Assembly: GCA_001602955.1 (NCBI GenBank)
Contig: LVAC01000010.1
Coordinates: forward strand, 1-41,166
Direction of reading: 5' to 3'
Length of the DNA stretch: 41,166 bases
Origin: Sulfurospirillum sp001602955
Lineage (GTDB): Bacteria > Campylobacterota > Campylobacteria > Campylobacterales > Sulfurospirillaceae
Every line of letters starts with the position of its first letter. Position 1 is the first letter of the stretch. Shown here piece after piece: positions 25,941-34,100 of the stretch. The translations under genes were made by a program, and so were the position numbers. The notes under the pieces are model-generated. The model saw only the letters and a list, made by a program, of their open reading frames with translations, was not told the origin of the DNA and did no database searches.

Positions 25941-27767
25941 ATGCAAAAAGAAACTAATCAAACGTTTGTCTATACGCTAGCAATTTTGGGTATTGTCTTT
26001 TCCTTTTTGGTTGTTTCGACCGTGGCAACGCAATATATAGCTCAATATTTTAGCTATTCGCCAAACCTCGGCGAAACGTTCGCCTATGGGTTTTATAATC
26101 CCTTTTCATGGATTACATGGAGCATCAATTACCACTCCTATTATCCGGAGTTTTTTAAAGAGTTTTTTTTCTTTATGTTTGCCGGCATTACGTTATGTTT
26201 TTTTATGTTCATTGCGGTTAAGCTTTTTTTCTTGCGAAAAGCAAAAGCAATTCAAAATCTTCACGGTTCGGCACATTGGGCGACCAAAGAAGAAATCGAA
26301 AAAATGGGGGTGTTAAATAATGCTAACGGTGTCTATATCGGTGGGTATAAGTATAAAAACGACCTCTATTATCTTAGGCATAACGGACCGGAACACACAA
26401 TCGCCTTTGCTCCGACAAGAAGCGGTAAAGGCGTATGCCTCGTTTTACCGACGTTACTTTCGTGGGCGGAGTCTGCTCTCATTATCGACATTAAAGGGGA
26501 ACTTTGGGCTTTAACTGCCGGTTGGCGCAAAAAGTACGCTCACAACAAAGTCCTAAAATTTGATCCTACATGTACGGACGGTAGCGGTGTAAAATTTAAT
26601 ATCCTCGAAGAAATCCGGCTAAACACTATCCATGAAATCAAAGATGCTCAAAACATAGCGATTAACTTGGTTTTTAAAGGGGAAACGCCCTCACAACAAT
26701 CACAAGGCAACTCTGCTTACTTTAAAAGTGAAGCGACTTCGTTTTTAACGGGAGCAATTCTTTACGCTTTACACAATGCTCAACAAGAAAATCAGCCTTG
26801 CCCAAGCCTTTCAGGATTGTATAAATTCATTAATTCCCCCGATTGTTCGATCGATGAGCTATTAGAAGAAATGAAATCGTGTGAATACGCAATTGCTCAA
26901 GACACGTTAGACATTATTCAAAGTATTGCTCAATCGATGCAAAATAAGGCGGCACAAGAATTAAGCGGCGTAATCGGATCATCGGTTGAAGCTCTCAATC
27001 TTTACATCGATCCGATCATTGCATTAAATACTTCCAAAAGTGAATTTAGAATTAAAGATATCATGAATAACGAAAATCCGATAAGCCTTTATCTCGTTAT
27101 TCCTCCGGGCGATAAAGATCGTTTAAGACCCTTAAACAACTTATTTATCAATCAAATCTTTAAAACACTTACACGCGATAGCCTCTCCTTTCGAGAAGGC
27201 GAAAGCGTTAAGAATTATAAGCATCGCCTTTTGTTCATGGCGGACGAGTTTACGAGTGTCGGAAAGTTAGGTGTCGTCGAAGAACAGCTCGCCTATATGG
27301 CAGGCTACGGCATAAAAGCCTACATTATTATTCAAGATTTACCGCAACTTTACGGACTTTATACCAAAAATGAATCTCTCATTTCAAACTGTCATAATCG
27401 GATTGCATTCGCGCCTAATAACGTTGATACTGCCGACATTTTGGCAAAAATGAGCGGTACGACGACCATCATTAAGAAGTCGATTACAAGTTCAGGAAAA
27501 AGAACGGCCGTAATGCTTGGAAACGTAAGTGAAACACTCCAAGAGGTACAACGACCGCTTATTACGACCGATGAAATAATGCGTTTGCCGGCGGCAAAAA
27601 AAAATAAGGACAGTACGAAAATTATTGAAGCCGGAGATATGTTGATCTTCATGAGCGGCGAAAGCCCAATTTACGGTAAGCAAATCCTATATTTCAAAGA
27701 CAAAACATTTTTTGAACGATCAAAAGTAACTTTGGATATAGACATAAGCGATACAACAATTTCTTAA
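25941..27767 (+). CDS. traG: TraG/VirD4 type IV coupling protein
   Basis: This 608-aa inner-membrane ATPase docks the relaxosome to the mating channel. It has two N-terminal transmembrane segments (about 10-30 and 75-95). HGSAHWATKEEIEKMG is characteristic of TraG/VirD4. Walker A is APTRSGKG (about 157-164), and Walker B is LFMADEF (about 431-437), followed by GYGIKAYIIIQDLPQLYGLY. The length is normal. It sits at the end of the large operon, away from traI, with a 9-base gap from the Toprim fusion. Confidence 0.95.
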   Translation: MQKETNQTFVYTLAILGIVFSFLVVSTVATQYIAQYFSYSPNLGETFAYGFYNPFSWITWSINYHSYYPEFFKEFFFFMFAGITLCFFMFIAVKLFFLRKAKAIQNLHGSAHWATKEEIEKMGVLNNANGVYIGGYKYKNDLYYLRHNGPEHTIAFAPTRSGKGVCLVLPTLLSWAESALIIDIKGELWALTAGWRKKYAHNKVLKFDPTCTDGSGVKFNILEEIRLNTIHEIKDAQNIAINLVFKGETPSQQSQGNSAYFKSEATSFLTGAILYALHNAQQENQPCPSLSGLYKFINSPDCSIDELLEEMKSCEYAIAQDTLDIIQSIAQSMQNKAAQELSGVIGSSVEALNLYIDPIIALNTSKSEFRIKDIMNNENPISLYLVIPPGDKDRLRPLNNLFINQIFKTLTRDSLSFREGESVKNYKHRLLFMADEFTSVGKLGVVEEQLAYMAGYGIKAYIIIQDLPQLYGLYTKNESLISNCHNRIAFAPNNVDTADILAKMSGTTTIIKKSITSSGKRTAVMLGNVSETLQEVQRPLITTDEIMRLPAAKKNKDSTKIIEAGDMLIFMSGESPIYGKQILYFKDKTFFERSKVTLDIDISDTTIS

Positions 27768-27779
27768 AAAGGACACACC

Positions 27780-28487
27780 ATGACAAATATTCATTTTGTA
27801 CTAAACGGCAAAGGCGGCATCGGAAAAAGCTTTATTAGCTCTTTGCTATGCCAGTATCTCACAAACAAAAATCAAACTGTCGTCGCGATCGATACCGACC
27901 CAAACAATACGACCCTTTACAACATGAAAGCATTAAAGGCGAAATTTTTACAACTTATCGACCAAGACGGAAAGTTTGACGTAAGAGCTTTTGATAAGAT
28001 CGTAGAGCTTGTTTTTGAGAAAAAAGTAAACAATTACCTAATCGATAGCGGCGCAACGACATTTATTCCACTTGTCGATTATCTTAAAGAAAATGAGGCT
28101 ATCGATTATCTTAAAAGCAACGACATGGAAGTGTATATGCACGTTCCGATTGTCGGCGGTCAAGCGAAAGAAGATACGATTTCAGGGTTGGTACAACTCG
28201 TACAAGCCTTTGATTGTAACTTCGTCGCATGGGTAAACGAATATCACGGTGCTTTAAACGACTTTGAGAAGATGGAACAATACAACGCCGTTAAAGACAA
28301 GATAAAAGCGATCATCTATCTTAATAGCTTGAGCAAAGATACGTTTGGAAAAGATCTCTTAGATTTGACATCAAAAAATCTGACGTTTGATGAAGCATTA
28401 CAAGAAAAAAGCTTTTCGCTCATGAGCAAACAAAGACTCAAAATCTTTAGGGATAAAGCCTTTAAGCAAATCGAGATTATTTTATAG
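27780..28487 (+). CDS. traL: TraL-like ParA-type NTPase
   Basis: This 235-aa protein has a deviant Walker A (KGGIGKS, residues 11-17) and an AIDTDPNN motif (about 37-44). NYLIDSGATTF stands where Walker B lies. In RP4, traL encodes such a ParA-like protein near traK and traM, and TraM and TraF homologues follow here after the Fic pair, so TraL is the best name. A plasmid-partition role is less likely because a separate ParA-RHH pair lies at 36.3 kb. It is the last gene of the long run. Confidence 0.8.
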   Translation: MTNIHFVLNGKGGIGKSFISSLLCQYLTNKNQTVVAIDTDPNNTTLYNMKALKAKFLQLIDQDGKFDVRAFDKIVELVFEKKVNNYLIDSGATTFIPLVDYLKENEAIDYLKSNDMEVYMHVPIVGGQAKEDTISGLVQLVQAFDCNFVAWVNEYHGALNDFEKMEQYNAVKDKIKAIIYLNSLSKDTFGKDLLDLTSKNLTFDEALQEKSFSLMSKQRLKIFRDKAFKQIEIIL

Positions 28488-28603
28488 TTTATTGAATTGT
28501 AAATAATTATTTATTTAATATTTTAATATGTATTATTTAATATTAATCTATTTATAAATAAGTTATATTTTGATATAATTTCAAAAAAACAAAGGAGCTT
28601 GAG
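28488..28603 (+). promoter_or_regulatory. AT-rich promoter region of the fic-traF-traM unit
   Basis: This 116-bp gap is almost pure A/T, the first real gap on this strand since the start of the window. A -10 box TATAAT is at 28574-28579 and AAAGGAG precedes the next ATG. AATTATTTATTTAATA at 28505-28520 recurs exactly at 30350-30365 and nearly so in the parA region, so it may be an operator. Confidence 0.7.
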
Positions 28604-28846
28604 ATGACACCGAGAACAATTTACCAAGAGGTTCACACTTTGGAAGAGAGCCTAGCGATACTCAACAAGTACAAAAGTAAACTTACAAAAGAACAATACG
28701 AGAGTATCAAATCAAACATAGGAAGTCACGCGATAGAAAGCATTTATGCAAATGAGCGAGATATTAAAATGTTGGTTGACATGCACGAGAATAATCTAAG
28801 TACCGAAGAGGCTATTCAAAGAGCAAGGGAAAGGGGCGAATTTTGA
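28604..28846 (+). CDS. Fic-partner antitoxin candidate
   Basis: This 80-aa helical protein is encoded directly upstream of fic, with a four-base overlap (TTGA). VbhA-type antitoxins inhibit Fic through an S/T-x-x-x-E-G/N motif. Here SHAIES (about 46-51) is close, with Ser in place of Gly. The C-terminal LSTEEAIQRARERG resembles the end of VbhA-like proteins. The family call rests on context and this partial motif. Confidence 0.65.
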   Translation: MTPRTIYQEVHTLEESLAILNKYKSKLTKEQYESIKSNIGSHAIESIYANERDIKMLVDMHENNLSTEEAIQRARERGEF

Positions 28847-29469
28847 GTACCTATTTTGAAGAGTTAATCACTAAAAACAAACTCGGCATAAATGACTACG
28901 CCGAGTTTGAAAAAGCCAGTAGATTTTATACATTCAGTAGGACGGAAGAACTAAAAAAGAATCCAGTTCAAGGCAACTATGATTATCAACACCTCAAAGA
29001 TATTCATAAACATATTTTTCAAGACGTTTTTACGTGGGCGGGTAAGGACAGATATGAGCTTGAGGTTTTTGGTTTCTTTGGAAAAGGGAAAAGTTCTTTT
29101 TGCGTTGGGGAATTAATTCCACATGAATCAAAAAAGCTTTTCGACTCTCTCAAGGAGCAAAATTATTTTAAAGACAGTAAAAGCCTAGATCATTTCTCGA
29201 AAGAGATAACGGCTTTTTTATCTGATCTCAACTCATTGCATCCCTTTCGAGAAGGAAACGGCAGAACTCAACGAATCTTTATCCATGAATTAGCCAAAAA
29301 TGCCGGATACAAATTAGATTTAGGTTTAATACCAAAAGACAAGACTGTAGCCGCTTTTGTAGATTGTATGAACGGTCGGAACGGTAAAATGGAGGCACTA
29401 ATAAAATCAAATTTGAAGAGTTTTAAACAAAACCAAGAACTCAATAGCAATCGAGGATTGTTTTTGTAA
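28843..29469 (+). CDS. fic: Fic-domain toxin (protein AMPylase family)
   Basis: This 208-aa protein has the complete Fic active site HPFREGNGRTQR (about 132-143) and the upstream region YDYQHLKDIHKHIFQDVFTWAGKDR, typical of the family. Fic enzymes transfer AMP or other groups to target proteins. With an antitoxin they act as an addiction module. The TTG start overlaps the antitoxin stop, with AAGGGG upstream. The start of traF overlaps its stop by one base, so toxin and transfer genes are co-translated, which is unusual. Confidence 0.9.
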   Translation: MSTYFEELITKNKLGINDYAEFEKASRFYTFSRTEELKKNPVQGNYDYQHLKDIHKHIFQDVFTWAGKDRYELEVFGFFGKGKSSFCVGELIPHESKKLFDSLKEQNYFKDSKSLDHFSKEITAFLSDLNSLHPFREGNGRTQRIFIHELAKNAGYKLDLGLIPKDKTVAAFVDCMNGRNGKMEALIKSNLKSFKQNQELNSNRGLFL

Positions 29470-29939
29470 TGGTTAAGCTCAAAATAACGACGATCGGTAT
29501 TGCCTTTACGGTTGTTCTAATGGGTTGCATACTGGTTGGTTTTGGCTTCGTAATAAACGTTACGGAATCAATGCCGCGCGGTCTTTATCAAATCGTTAAA
29601 GACGATAATATCTCAAAAAATGATTTGATTATTTTTACGATACCCAACAAGAGCGAACAACTGCTTAAAAAAGTCGTCGCCGTCGAAAATGATTTTGTCG
29701 TTGTCAACTCAAAGGGCGTATACGTTAATCATACCCTCCTCCCAAACAGTAAAATATTTAACGTTGATAGCAACGGCAACCCATTAACGCCGCATCTTTT
29801 AGATCAGGTTTTAAAACCCGGCGAATTTTTAGCATTAGGCGAACATATACAAAGCTATGATGGACGCTATTTTGGTATAATCAACACACAAGACAATCAC
29901 ATTCAAAAAGTACGTTCACTTTTTATATGGAGCAACTGA
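29469..29939 (+). CDS. traF: TraF-like S26 peptidase (pilin maturation)
   Basis: This 156-aa membrane-anchored protein has one N-terminal hydrophobic helix followed by the TraF/S26 motif NVTESMPRGLY (nucleophile Ser34). A Lys pair is in LLKKVVAVEND (about 66-73), where the general base is expected. RP4 TraF cuts and cyclises the TrbC pilin, so the 98-aa product at 1067 is the likely substrate. It overlaps fic by one base and traM by one base. Confidence 0.88.
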   Translation: MVKLKITTIGIAFTVVLMGCILVGFGFVINVTESMPRGLYQIVKDDNISKNDLIIFTIPNKSEQLLKKVVAVENDFVVVNSKGVYVNHTLLPNSKIFNVDSNGNPLTPHLLDQVLKPGEFLALGEHIQSYDGRYFGIINTQDNHIQKVRSLFIWSN

Positions 29940-30319
29940 TGGATAAAAAAGAGATCATCGAAGAAGTAGCAAAAAGACATCACATTATCCTTGATGAAAC
30001 CGATCCCATTTTTGCGGTAGTAACTGCAAACGAACTTATTCATAATGAATTTTTAAACAAAATTGACAAGGTAATTGCTAAACATAAAGTCGATCTTGAA
30101 AGTTATAAGATCGCAATTTTAAAAGAACTCAAAGAGTACAGCAAAGACAATCAAGAAGTTTTAAAATCTTTGATGCGAAATGAAGTCGCATCAAGCTCTC
30201 CGGTTACAAAAAAAGAGGACGGTACACCCAAAAAAGAGTTTAAAAAATATCTTTTTTTAGGCATCTTTTTTCAAGTCGTTTTTTTACTCGTCGGCATCAT
30301 TATTGGAACATTAATTTAA
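29939..30319 (+). CDS. traM: TraM-like conjugation protein
   Basis: This 126-aa protein has an N-terminal region (EVAKRHHIILDETDPIFAVVTANE) resembling RP4 TraM, which has a similar DDPIL...TIN stretch. A coiled coil follows, with a C-terminal transmembrane helix (about 103-125). The ATG overlaps the traF stop, with GGAG at 29928-29931; an in-frame ATG 12 bases earlier is less well placed. In RP4 traM belongs to the traK-L-M group; its precise job is unclear. Confidence 0.7.
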   Translation: MDKKEIIEEVAKRHHIILDETDPIFAVVTANELIHNEFLNKIDKVIAKHKVDLESYKIAILKELKEYSKDNQEVLKSLMRNEVASSSPVTKKEDGTPKKEFKKYLFLGIFFQVVFLLVGIIIGTLI

Positions 30320-30334
30320 TATTTTTCTAAAATT

Positions 30335-30372
30335 ATTTTGCTATTAAACAATTATTTATTTAATAGCAAAAT
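30335..30372. terminator. Bidirectional terminator-like hairpin
   Basis: A perfect 14-bp inverted repeat, ATTTTGCTATTAAA at 30335-30348 and its complement at 30359-30372, encloses a 10-base AT loop. It lies between converging traM (+) and the zeta kinase gene (-), whose stop touches it. The stem is AT-rich with a short A/T run each side. Confidence 0.7.
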
Positions 30373-31025
30373 TAGTATAAAAACCCTAGTGCATTATCAT
30401 TCGTTTTTATGTTTTTGTTATCGAAAATACTTACCAACTCACGCGCCCACAAGGGCTTATCTTTTGCATCGATCTTAACCACACCGCCGCGAATTTCATA
30501 AACTCTTTTAGGGCTAAACCGTTCATTTACATTAGAATTGTCATAGATTGTGACGTTATCAAATTTGTGTGCAACTTTTTTAAATGTTGCGATGCTATCT
30601 TGGGTATTTTTGCGGACGATTTCAGGATCTACAAAATGTGCACCCTCTTTTATTCTATTTTGAATCCTTGAATTTGAAGTTTCTATGTTATTTACGCCTA
30701 AATAGATCAATGACGTTTCAAACCCATACATTCTAGCCTGCCTTAGAAGATGGTATATTGCACCCTCTTTGGTTAAGACATCTTCATACGCAAAACTCTT
30801 TTTATCGGTAAAGTATCCTATTCGTTTGCTTTCCAGTTCTTGGGAAGTCTCTTTGAGCTGTTCATGGGTAAAATTGAGGTAATCGCCGTATTTGTTTTTA
30901 TAATAGAGGTCTTTATTAATAAAAGGAATTTGATATCGTTCCTCAAGCTCTTTTCCCAAAGTTGATTTACCCGCACCATTTGTTCCGGCGATCATAATGA
31001 ACTGCGGTTTAGGCATAGTGTTCAA
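30372..31025 (-). CDS. Zeta-toxin-like kinase
   Basis: This 217-aa P-loop protein has Walker A GTNGAGKST (residues 14-22) and the zeta-type flow: PFINKDLYYKNKYGDYLNF, a long helical insert, YGFETSLIYLGVNN and RIQNRIKEGAHFVDPEIVRK. Zeta toxins phosphorylate UDP-N-acetylglucosamine and block wall synthesis; plasmid copies usually stabilise maintenance. It overlaps its upstream partner by 17 bases. The MNTM start could be either Met. Confidence 0.85.
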   Translation of the reverse strand: MNTMPKPQFIMIAGTNGAGKSTLGKELEERYQIPFINKDLYYKNKYGDYLNFTHEQLKETSQELESKRIGYFTDKKSFAYEDVLTKEGAIYHLLRQARMYGFETSLIYLGVNNIETSNSRIQNRIKEGAHFVDPEIVRKNTQDSIATFKKVAHKFDNVTIYDNSNVNERFSPKRVYEIRGGVVKIDAKDKPLWARELVSIFDNKNIKTNDNALGFLY

Positions 31026-31260
31026 TACCTATCATCTGATACTCTTCTTGCGTTAGCTCTCGCCCAAACACGCTTTTTTTCAAGGTATTGTCATAGCTTA
31101 TTAGATACGCTTTTTTATTGGGATAAATGATGTAATTACCGCCATTGGGTATTTCATCGGCATGTAAAATGACGTTTTTCCCCTCTTTGTGCAATTTTAT
31201 AGAAATCCCCTCAAACGCTTTACCGCTTAATATTTCATCTAAAATCTCTTCGCTCATCAT
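31009..31260 (-). CDS. Small partner (putative antitoxin) of the zeta-like kinase
   Basis: This 83-aa protein is encoded just upstream of, and overlapping, the kinase gene, with AAGGAG before its ATG. It has a short helical N-terminus and beta-rich body (NVILHADEIPNGGNYIIYPN). It is not an obvious epsilon-antitoxin homologue; the role is inferred from gene pairing. Its upstream region is the repeated element at 31289-31457, whose dyad could promote transcription on this strand too. Confidence 0.65.
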   Translation of the reverse strand: MMSEEILDEILSGKAFEGISIKLHKEGKNVILHADEIPNGGNYIIYPNKKAYLISYDNTLKKSVFGRELTQEEYQMIGIEHYA

Positions 31261-31288
31261 CGTTTACTCCTTACATGTAAAATCAACG

Positions 31289-31457
31289 CCTCAAGAGGAT
31301 CTTAGCCCCTCTTGCGAGGGGGAGCTTTAGTAAGCTCTTGTAATTATGCAAATTAATGCTATAATTACAACCAAGAGTTTTACAAGCAAACTTATCACCT
31401 CATTTCGAGGATTTAAACTTGCCCTTAGAGGTCTCCACCCTCTTGGGGCATAACCTC
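31289..31457 (+). ncRNA. Repeated structured element, copy 1 (candidate sRNA with own promoter)
   Basis: This roughly 170-bp stretch is repeated at 40316-40489 in the same orientation. In order it holds: CAAGAGG (31292-31298); a hairpin CCCCTC/GAGGGG (31306-31321); a dyad TTGTAATTAT (31338-31347) with ATAATTACAA (31361-31370) that contains a -35-like TTGTAA and a -10 TATAAT (31360-31365); then a conserved downstream part. That part has CCAAGAG (31371-31377) able to pair with CTCTTGG (31440-31446), an inner hairpin CCTC...GAGG and the conserved ending CCTCTTGGGG-CATAACCTC. No open frame is present. On the - strand the dyad gives TTGTAA-16-CATAAT, which could serve the antitoxin-kinase pair. 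Confidence 0.6.
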
Positions 31458-31478
31458 AAACAACATTATACACCAAAG

Positions 31479-33623
31479 TTAAAAATTCGCTAATCCCTCA
31501 TCCGAACTTTGTATAATCTCGACTTTTTCCATTTTAGCGATCGCCGCCAACTTATCGCTAAACTCTTGTATTATTTTGATGTTTTTATCACTTGTTAATT
31601 GGATTGCATTCGCTTTCTTATTTAATTTTGTAGTAGTCATCTTATAATCTTCGATATAATCTTCAACCTTAATTTTTCGATTTTCATAAAAGCCTACTGT
31701 TACGTCGGTAATTTTATTGCCGTTATTAAATAAGTGTACAAACTTCTCAAATCGTTCTTTTTCTTCGTCTTTTAAATTATCCATAGCCTCTTTATTCATG
31801 GCGCGTAAACCGTCTATATTGCCGCTATTTACAAGAAAACTATCAACTTTAATATCAACCTCCTCCGTATCCATTCCCTCGATAACGCGATAATCTAAGC
31901 CGAGTTTTTTAAATTCGCCGGCAAAAATCGACGCATTCGATTTTGATGCTTTATCATGAAATTTTTCTAAAGCGGTTATTTCTTTAACCCTCTTCTCTTC
32001 TGCCAAGTTATCGTCGTCTCTCACGATCGCTATCTTGCTCTTGATCGCTTTTAATAAAACTTTTCTTGCGGCAAGCTCTTTGCGTACCGCCTTGTTATTC
32101 AGATGAATTTTTTGCATTGTCTGATCCGTAAACGTTACATCGAGATTATATTCATTCACGACGTCTAAAACCGTCTTTTTAAACTGTTCTTCGCCGGTAA
32201 TATTTAACTCTTTTCCGAACCGATCAATAGACATAAGCAATGTTTCTAAAAGAAATTCTTTACTATCATTTTTTCCAAAGGAGACTTTTAAAAAATCTCC
32301 TTTGTCAACGAGCTTGTTGGTCTTTTCTTTGTAAACGGCGAAGCCCTCTTTTGTAACGTAATTAGCGGTTTTAAACAATTTCGGGATCTCTGTATTATTG
32401 TCGGATGGGGACAAGGTATTGTCCTCTATGTTGATTTTTGATTTTGTTTTACGAAGCAATTTAGTCGCCTCTTCGTCTCCGTTAAATGCTTCCTTAAGTA
32501 AGAAATCTCGATATGATACTCTCTTGTATTTTTGATATAGTTCTCCAGTTTGCCGCTTAAAAATCATTCGTTGATTTTTAATTTGCCCGAAAGAGTACCG
32601 CATAGACGGAATAGAATTTTTAAATTCGTTGCGGCGAAGTTTAATATGTCTTAGCTCTCGTTCCAACTCAAGCTTTTTTTTACGCTCAATCTCTTGATAT
32701 TTTTCCCATAATGGACTCGCCGGCAAACCATTAAATTTATTGAATTTTTTATCCGGATCAACTTCACTCTTTGCGACACCTTTATCGTTATCGATTTGTA
32801 AAGCTTGTAAGTCTAAATTTCCAAATCGTTTTTCAAGTTGTTGCTTTGATAGATCACGGTGTACCGTACTTGCTTTACAAAAAAGTTTATCACTTTTTGA
32901 TGCAATTACAAATCCTTTGCGACGTTCCCTAAATTCTAAGTCATGCTCTGCAAGGAGAACCTTAATATCTTCAAACGTTGTTTTTTCATTTTGAAGTAAT
33001 TCCCCTACCCTATCGGTTAATTTTTCTTTTACCCAATTTTCAAATTTACATGTCATTGTATGTATATTGTATTTGTTCTGCTCTTTATCGGTGTTTGACA
33101 TATGATTGTCTATTTTGAGATTATATTTCTTTTCAATTTTTTGCGCCGCATCTTGTAAAATACCTACATCGTTATAAGGGTTTACAACTTTGAGCGTTAC
33201 CGGATCGACTTTATTAATCGCAATATGTACATGCAAATTGTTTGTGTTTGAATGTACCACGCTCAAACGCTGGTGGTGTTCCATGCCTAACGCTTCCATA
33301 AGCTCTTTTTCAATTGCTCTTAATGTTTCGACGGTTGGATTTTCGTCTTCTTGGAAGGACACGACAAGATGCATCGTTTTGTCTTGCGTGGAAGTCGTAT
33401 TGAGTTTTTGCGTATTTAAAATTTCATCGATATTTTCTTGATCGTTTTCAAAAGAACAATTTGAAAACTGATACGCTTCGACCTTTTCCATTCCGTTCTG
33501 CGTATCTAGCATGTAATTGACTAAAACTTTTGCGTGATTGTTTTCTATGTCAAGCGTATAATCTGCTAACTTTTGAAAGCTTGCCTTTGACTGCTTTTTG
33601 AATAGAATTTTTTTGACGATCAT
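31479..33623 (-). CDS. traI: TraI-like MOBP relaxase
   Basis: This 714-aa relaxase nicks oriT and pilots the transferred strand. Tyr22 (KLADYTLD) stands where RP4 TraI has its catalytic Tyr. MHLVVSF (about 84-90) is followed by the metal-binding histidines H124, H131 and H133 in SVVHSNTNNLHVHIAIN. Downstream of residue 300 the protein is a long Lys/Glu-rich helical region without a recognised helicase or primase. It overlaps traJ by four bases (33620-33623) and is oriented away from oriT, as in RP4. Confidence 0.93.
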   Translation of the reverse strand: MIVKKILFKKQSKASFQKLADYTLDIENNHAKVLVNYMLDTQNGMEKVEAYQFSNCSFENDQENIDEILNTQKLNTTSTQDKTMHLVVSFQEDENPTVETLRAIEKELMEALGMEHHQRLSVVHSNTNNLHVHIAINKVDPVTLKVVNPYNDVGILQDAAQKIEKKYNLKIDNHMSNTDKEQNKYNIHTMTCKFENWVKEKLTDRVGELLQNEKTTFEDIKVLLAEHDLEFRERRKGFVIASKSDKLFCKASTVHRDLSKQQLEKRFGNLDLQALQIDNDKGVAKSEVDPDKKFNKFNGLPASPLWEKYQEIERKKKLELERELRHIKLRRNEFKNSIPSMRYSFGQIKNQRMIFKRQTGELYQKYKRVSYRDFLLKEAFNGDEEATKLLRKTKSKINIEDNTLSPSDNNTEIPKLFKTANYVTKEGFAVYKEKTNKLVDKGDFLKVSFGKNDSKEFLLETLLMSIDRFGKELNITGEEQFKKTVLDVVNEYNLDVTFTDQTMQKIHLNNKAVRKELAARKVLLKAIKSKIAIVRDDDNLAEEKRVKEITALEKFHDKASKSNASIFAGEFKKLGLDYRVIEGMDTEEVDIKVDSFLVNSGNIDGLRAMNKEAMDNLKDEEKERFEKFVHLFNNGNKITDVTVGFYENRKIKVEDYIEDYKMTTTKLNKKANAIQLTSDKNIKIIQEFSDKLAAIAKMEKVEIIQSSDEGLANF

Positions 33624-33970
33624 TTTTTTAAAATCTTAAGGGTTTGTTGTTTGAGTAAACTTTGAAGCACTAATATTTCGTCGACAATATTGTCGATATC
33701 GGTATATGTACGCTTATCCGAAAAGTTATTTTTACCCTCCTCGTTCATCGTGAGCCAATGTTTAAATAAGCCTCCAAGTCGCCCCATATCTGCGGCAACT
33801 TTTAACATATTGTGAGCCGCCTTTTCGTCCACGATACATGTAACCGGATAATTCATCGCGAGATCTCGCATAAACCTTGATAAAGATAAACCAAAGCCTG
33901 CCGCCTTTTCTTTTAAATACTCTTCTTCTTCTTTACTCAGTCTTACTGATATTATCTCGGTTTTTTTCAT
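33620..33970 (-). CDS. traJ: TraJ-like oriT-binding ribbon-helix-helix protein
   Basis: This 116-aa relaxosome protein has an N-terminal ribbon-helix-helix (TEIISVRLSKEEEEYLKEKA then GLSLSRFMRDLA), followed by AADMGRLGGLFKHWLT, the hallmark stretch of RP4 TraJ and MobC relatives. TraJ binds next to the nick and recruits TraI. GAGAGG lies upstream. The gene is the first of the leftward traJ-traI unit. Confidence 0.9.
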   Translation of the reverse strand: MKKTEIISVRLSKEEEEYLKEKAAGFGLSLSRFMRDLAMNYPVTCIVDEKAAHNMLKVAADMGRLGGLFKHWLTMNEEGKNNFSDKRTYTDIDNIVDEILVLQSLLKQQTLKILKK

Positions 33971-34013
33971 TTTGCCGTGACCTCTCTTTTAGAGCCTTAG
34001 GCGATAAAACTTG

Positions 34014-34046
34014 GCAAATGTATTACATTTGCATATCCTGCCCTCT
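34014..34046 (+). other. oriT: oriT with RP4-type nick site
   Basis: A 9-bp inverted repeat (GCAAATGTA 34014-34022, TACATTTGC 34024-34032) is followed at once by ATATCCTGCCC, containing the IncP nick core TATCCTG|C. The predicted cut is between 34040 and 34041 on the + strand. It lies between divergent traJ and traK exactly as in RP4. The strand's 5' end would then lead through 34-41 kb first. Confidence 0.85.
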
Positions 34047-34057
34047 TTACTCCATCA

Positions 34058-34073
34058 ATTATAACATATTATA
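34058..34073 (-). promoter_or_regulatory. Leftward traJ-traI promoter boxes
   Basis: On the - strand two TATAAT boxes (34058-34063 and 34068-34073) stand in tandem just upstream of oriT and traJ. Either can be a -10 element. They lie within 35 bases of the nick, so relaxosome binding could repress them. Confidence 0.55.
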
Positions 34074-34100
34074 ACGATATTTTATTTGAAAAGAACGAAA

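Noticed and set aside
27780..28487. Second plasmid-partition ParA
   Set aside because: It has no adjacent centromere-binding partner; position next to traG, traF and traM fits TraL.
31289..31457. Insertion sequence or tRNA-like gene
   Set aside because: No transposase, no target-site duplication identified and no cloverleaf or anticodon arm; a regulatory RNA/promoter element fits better, though a MITE is not excluded.
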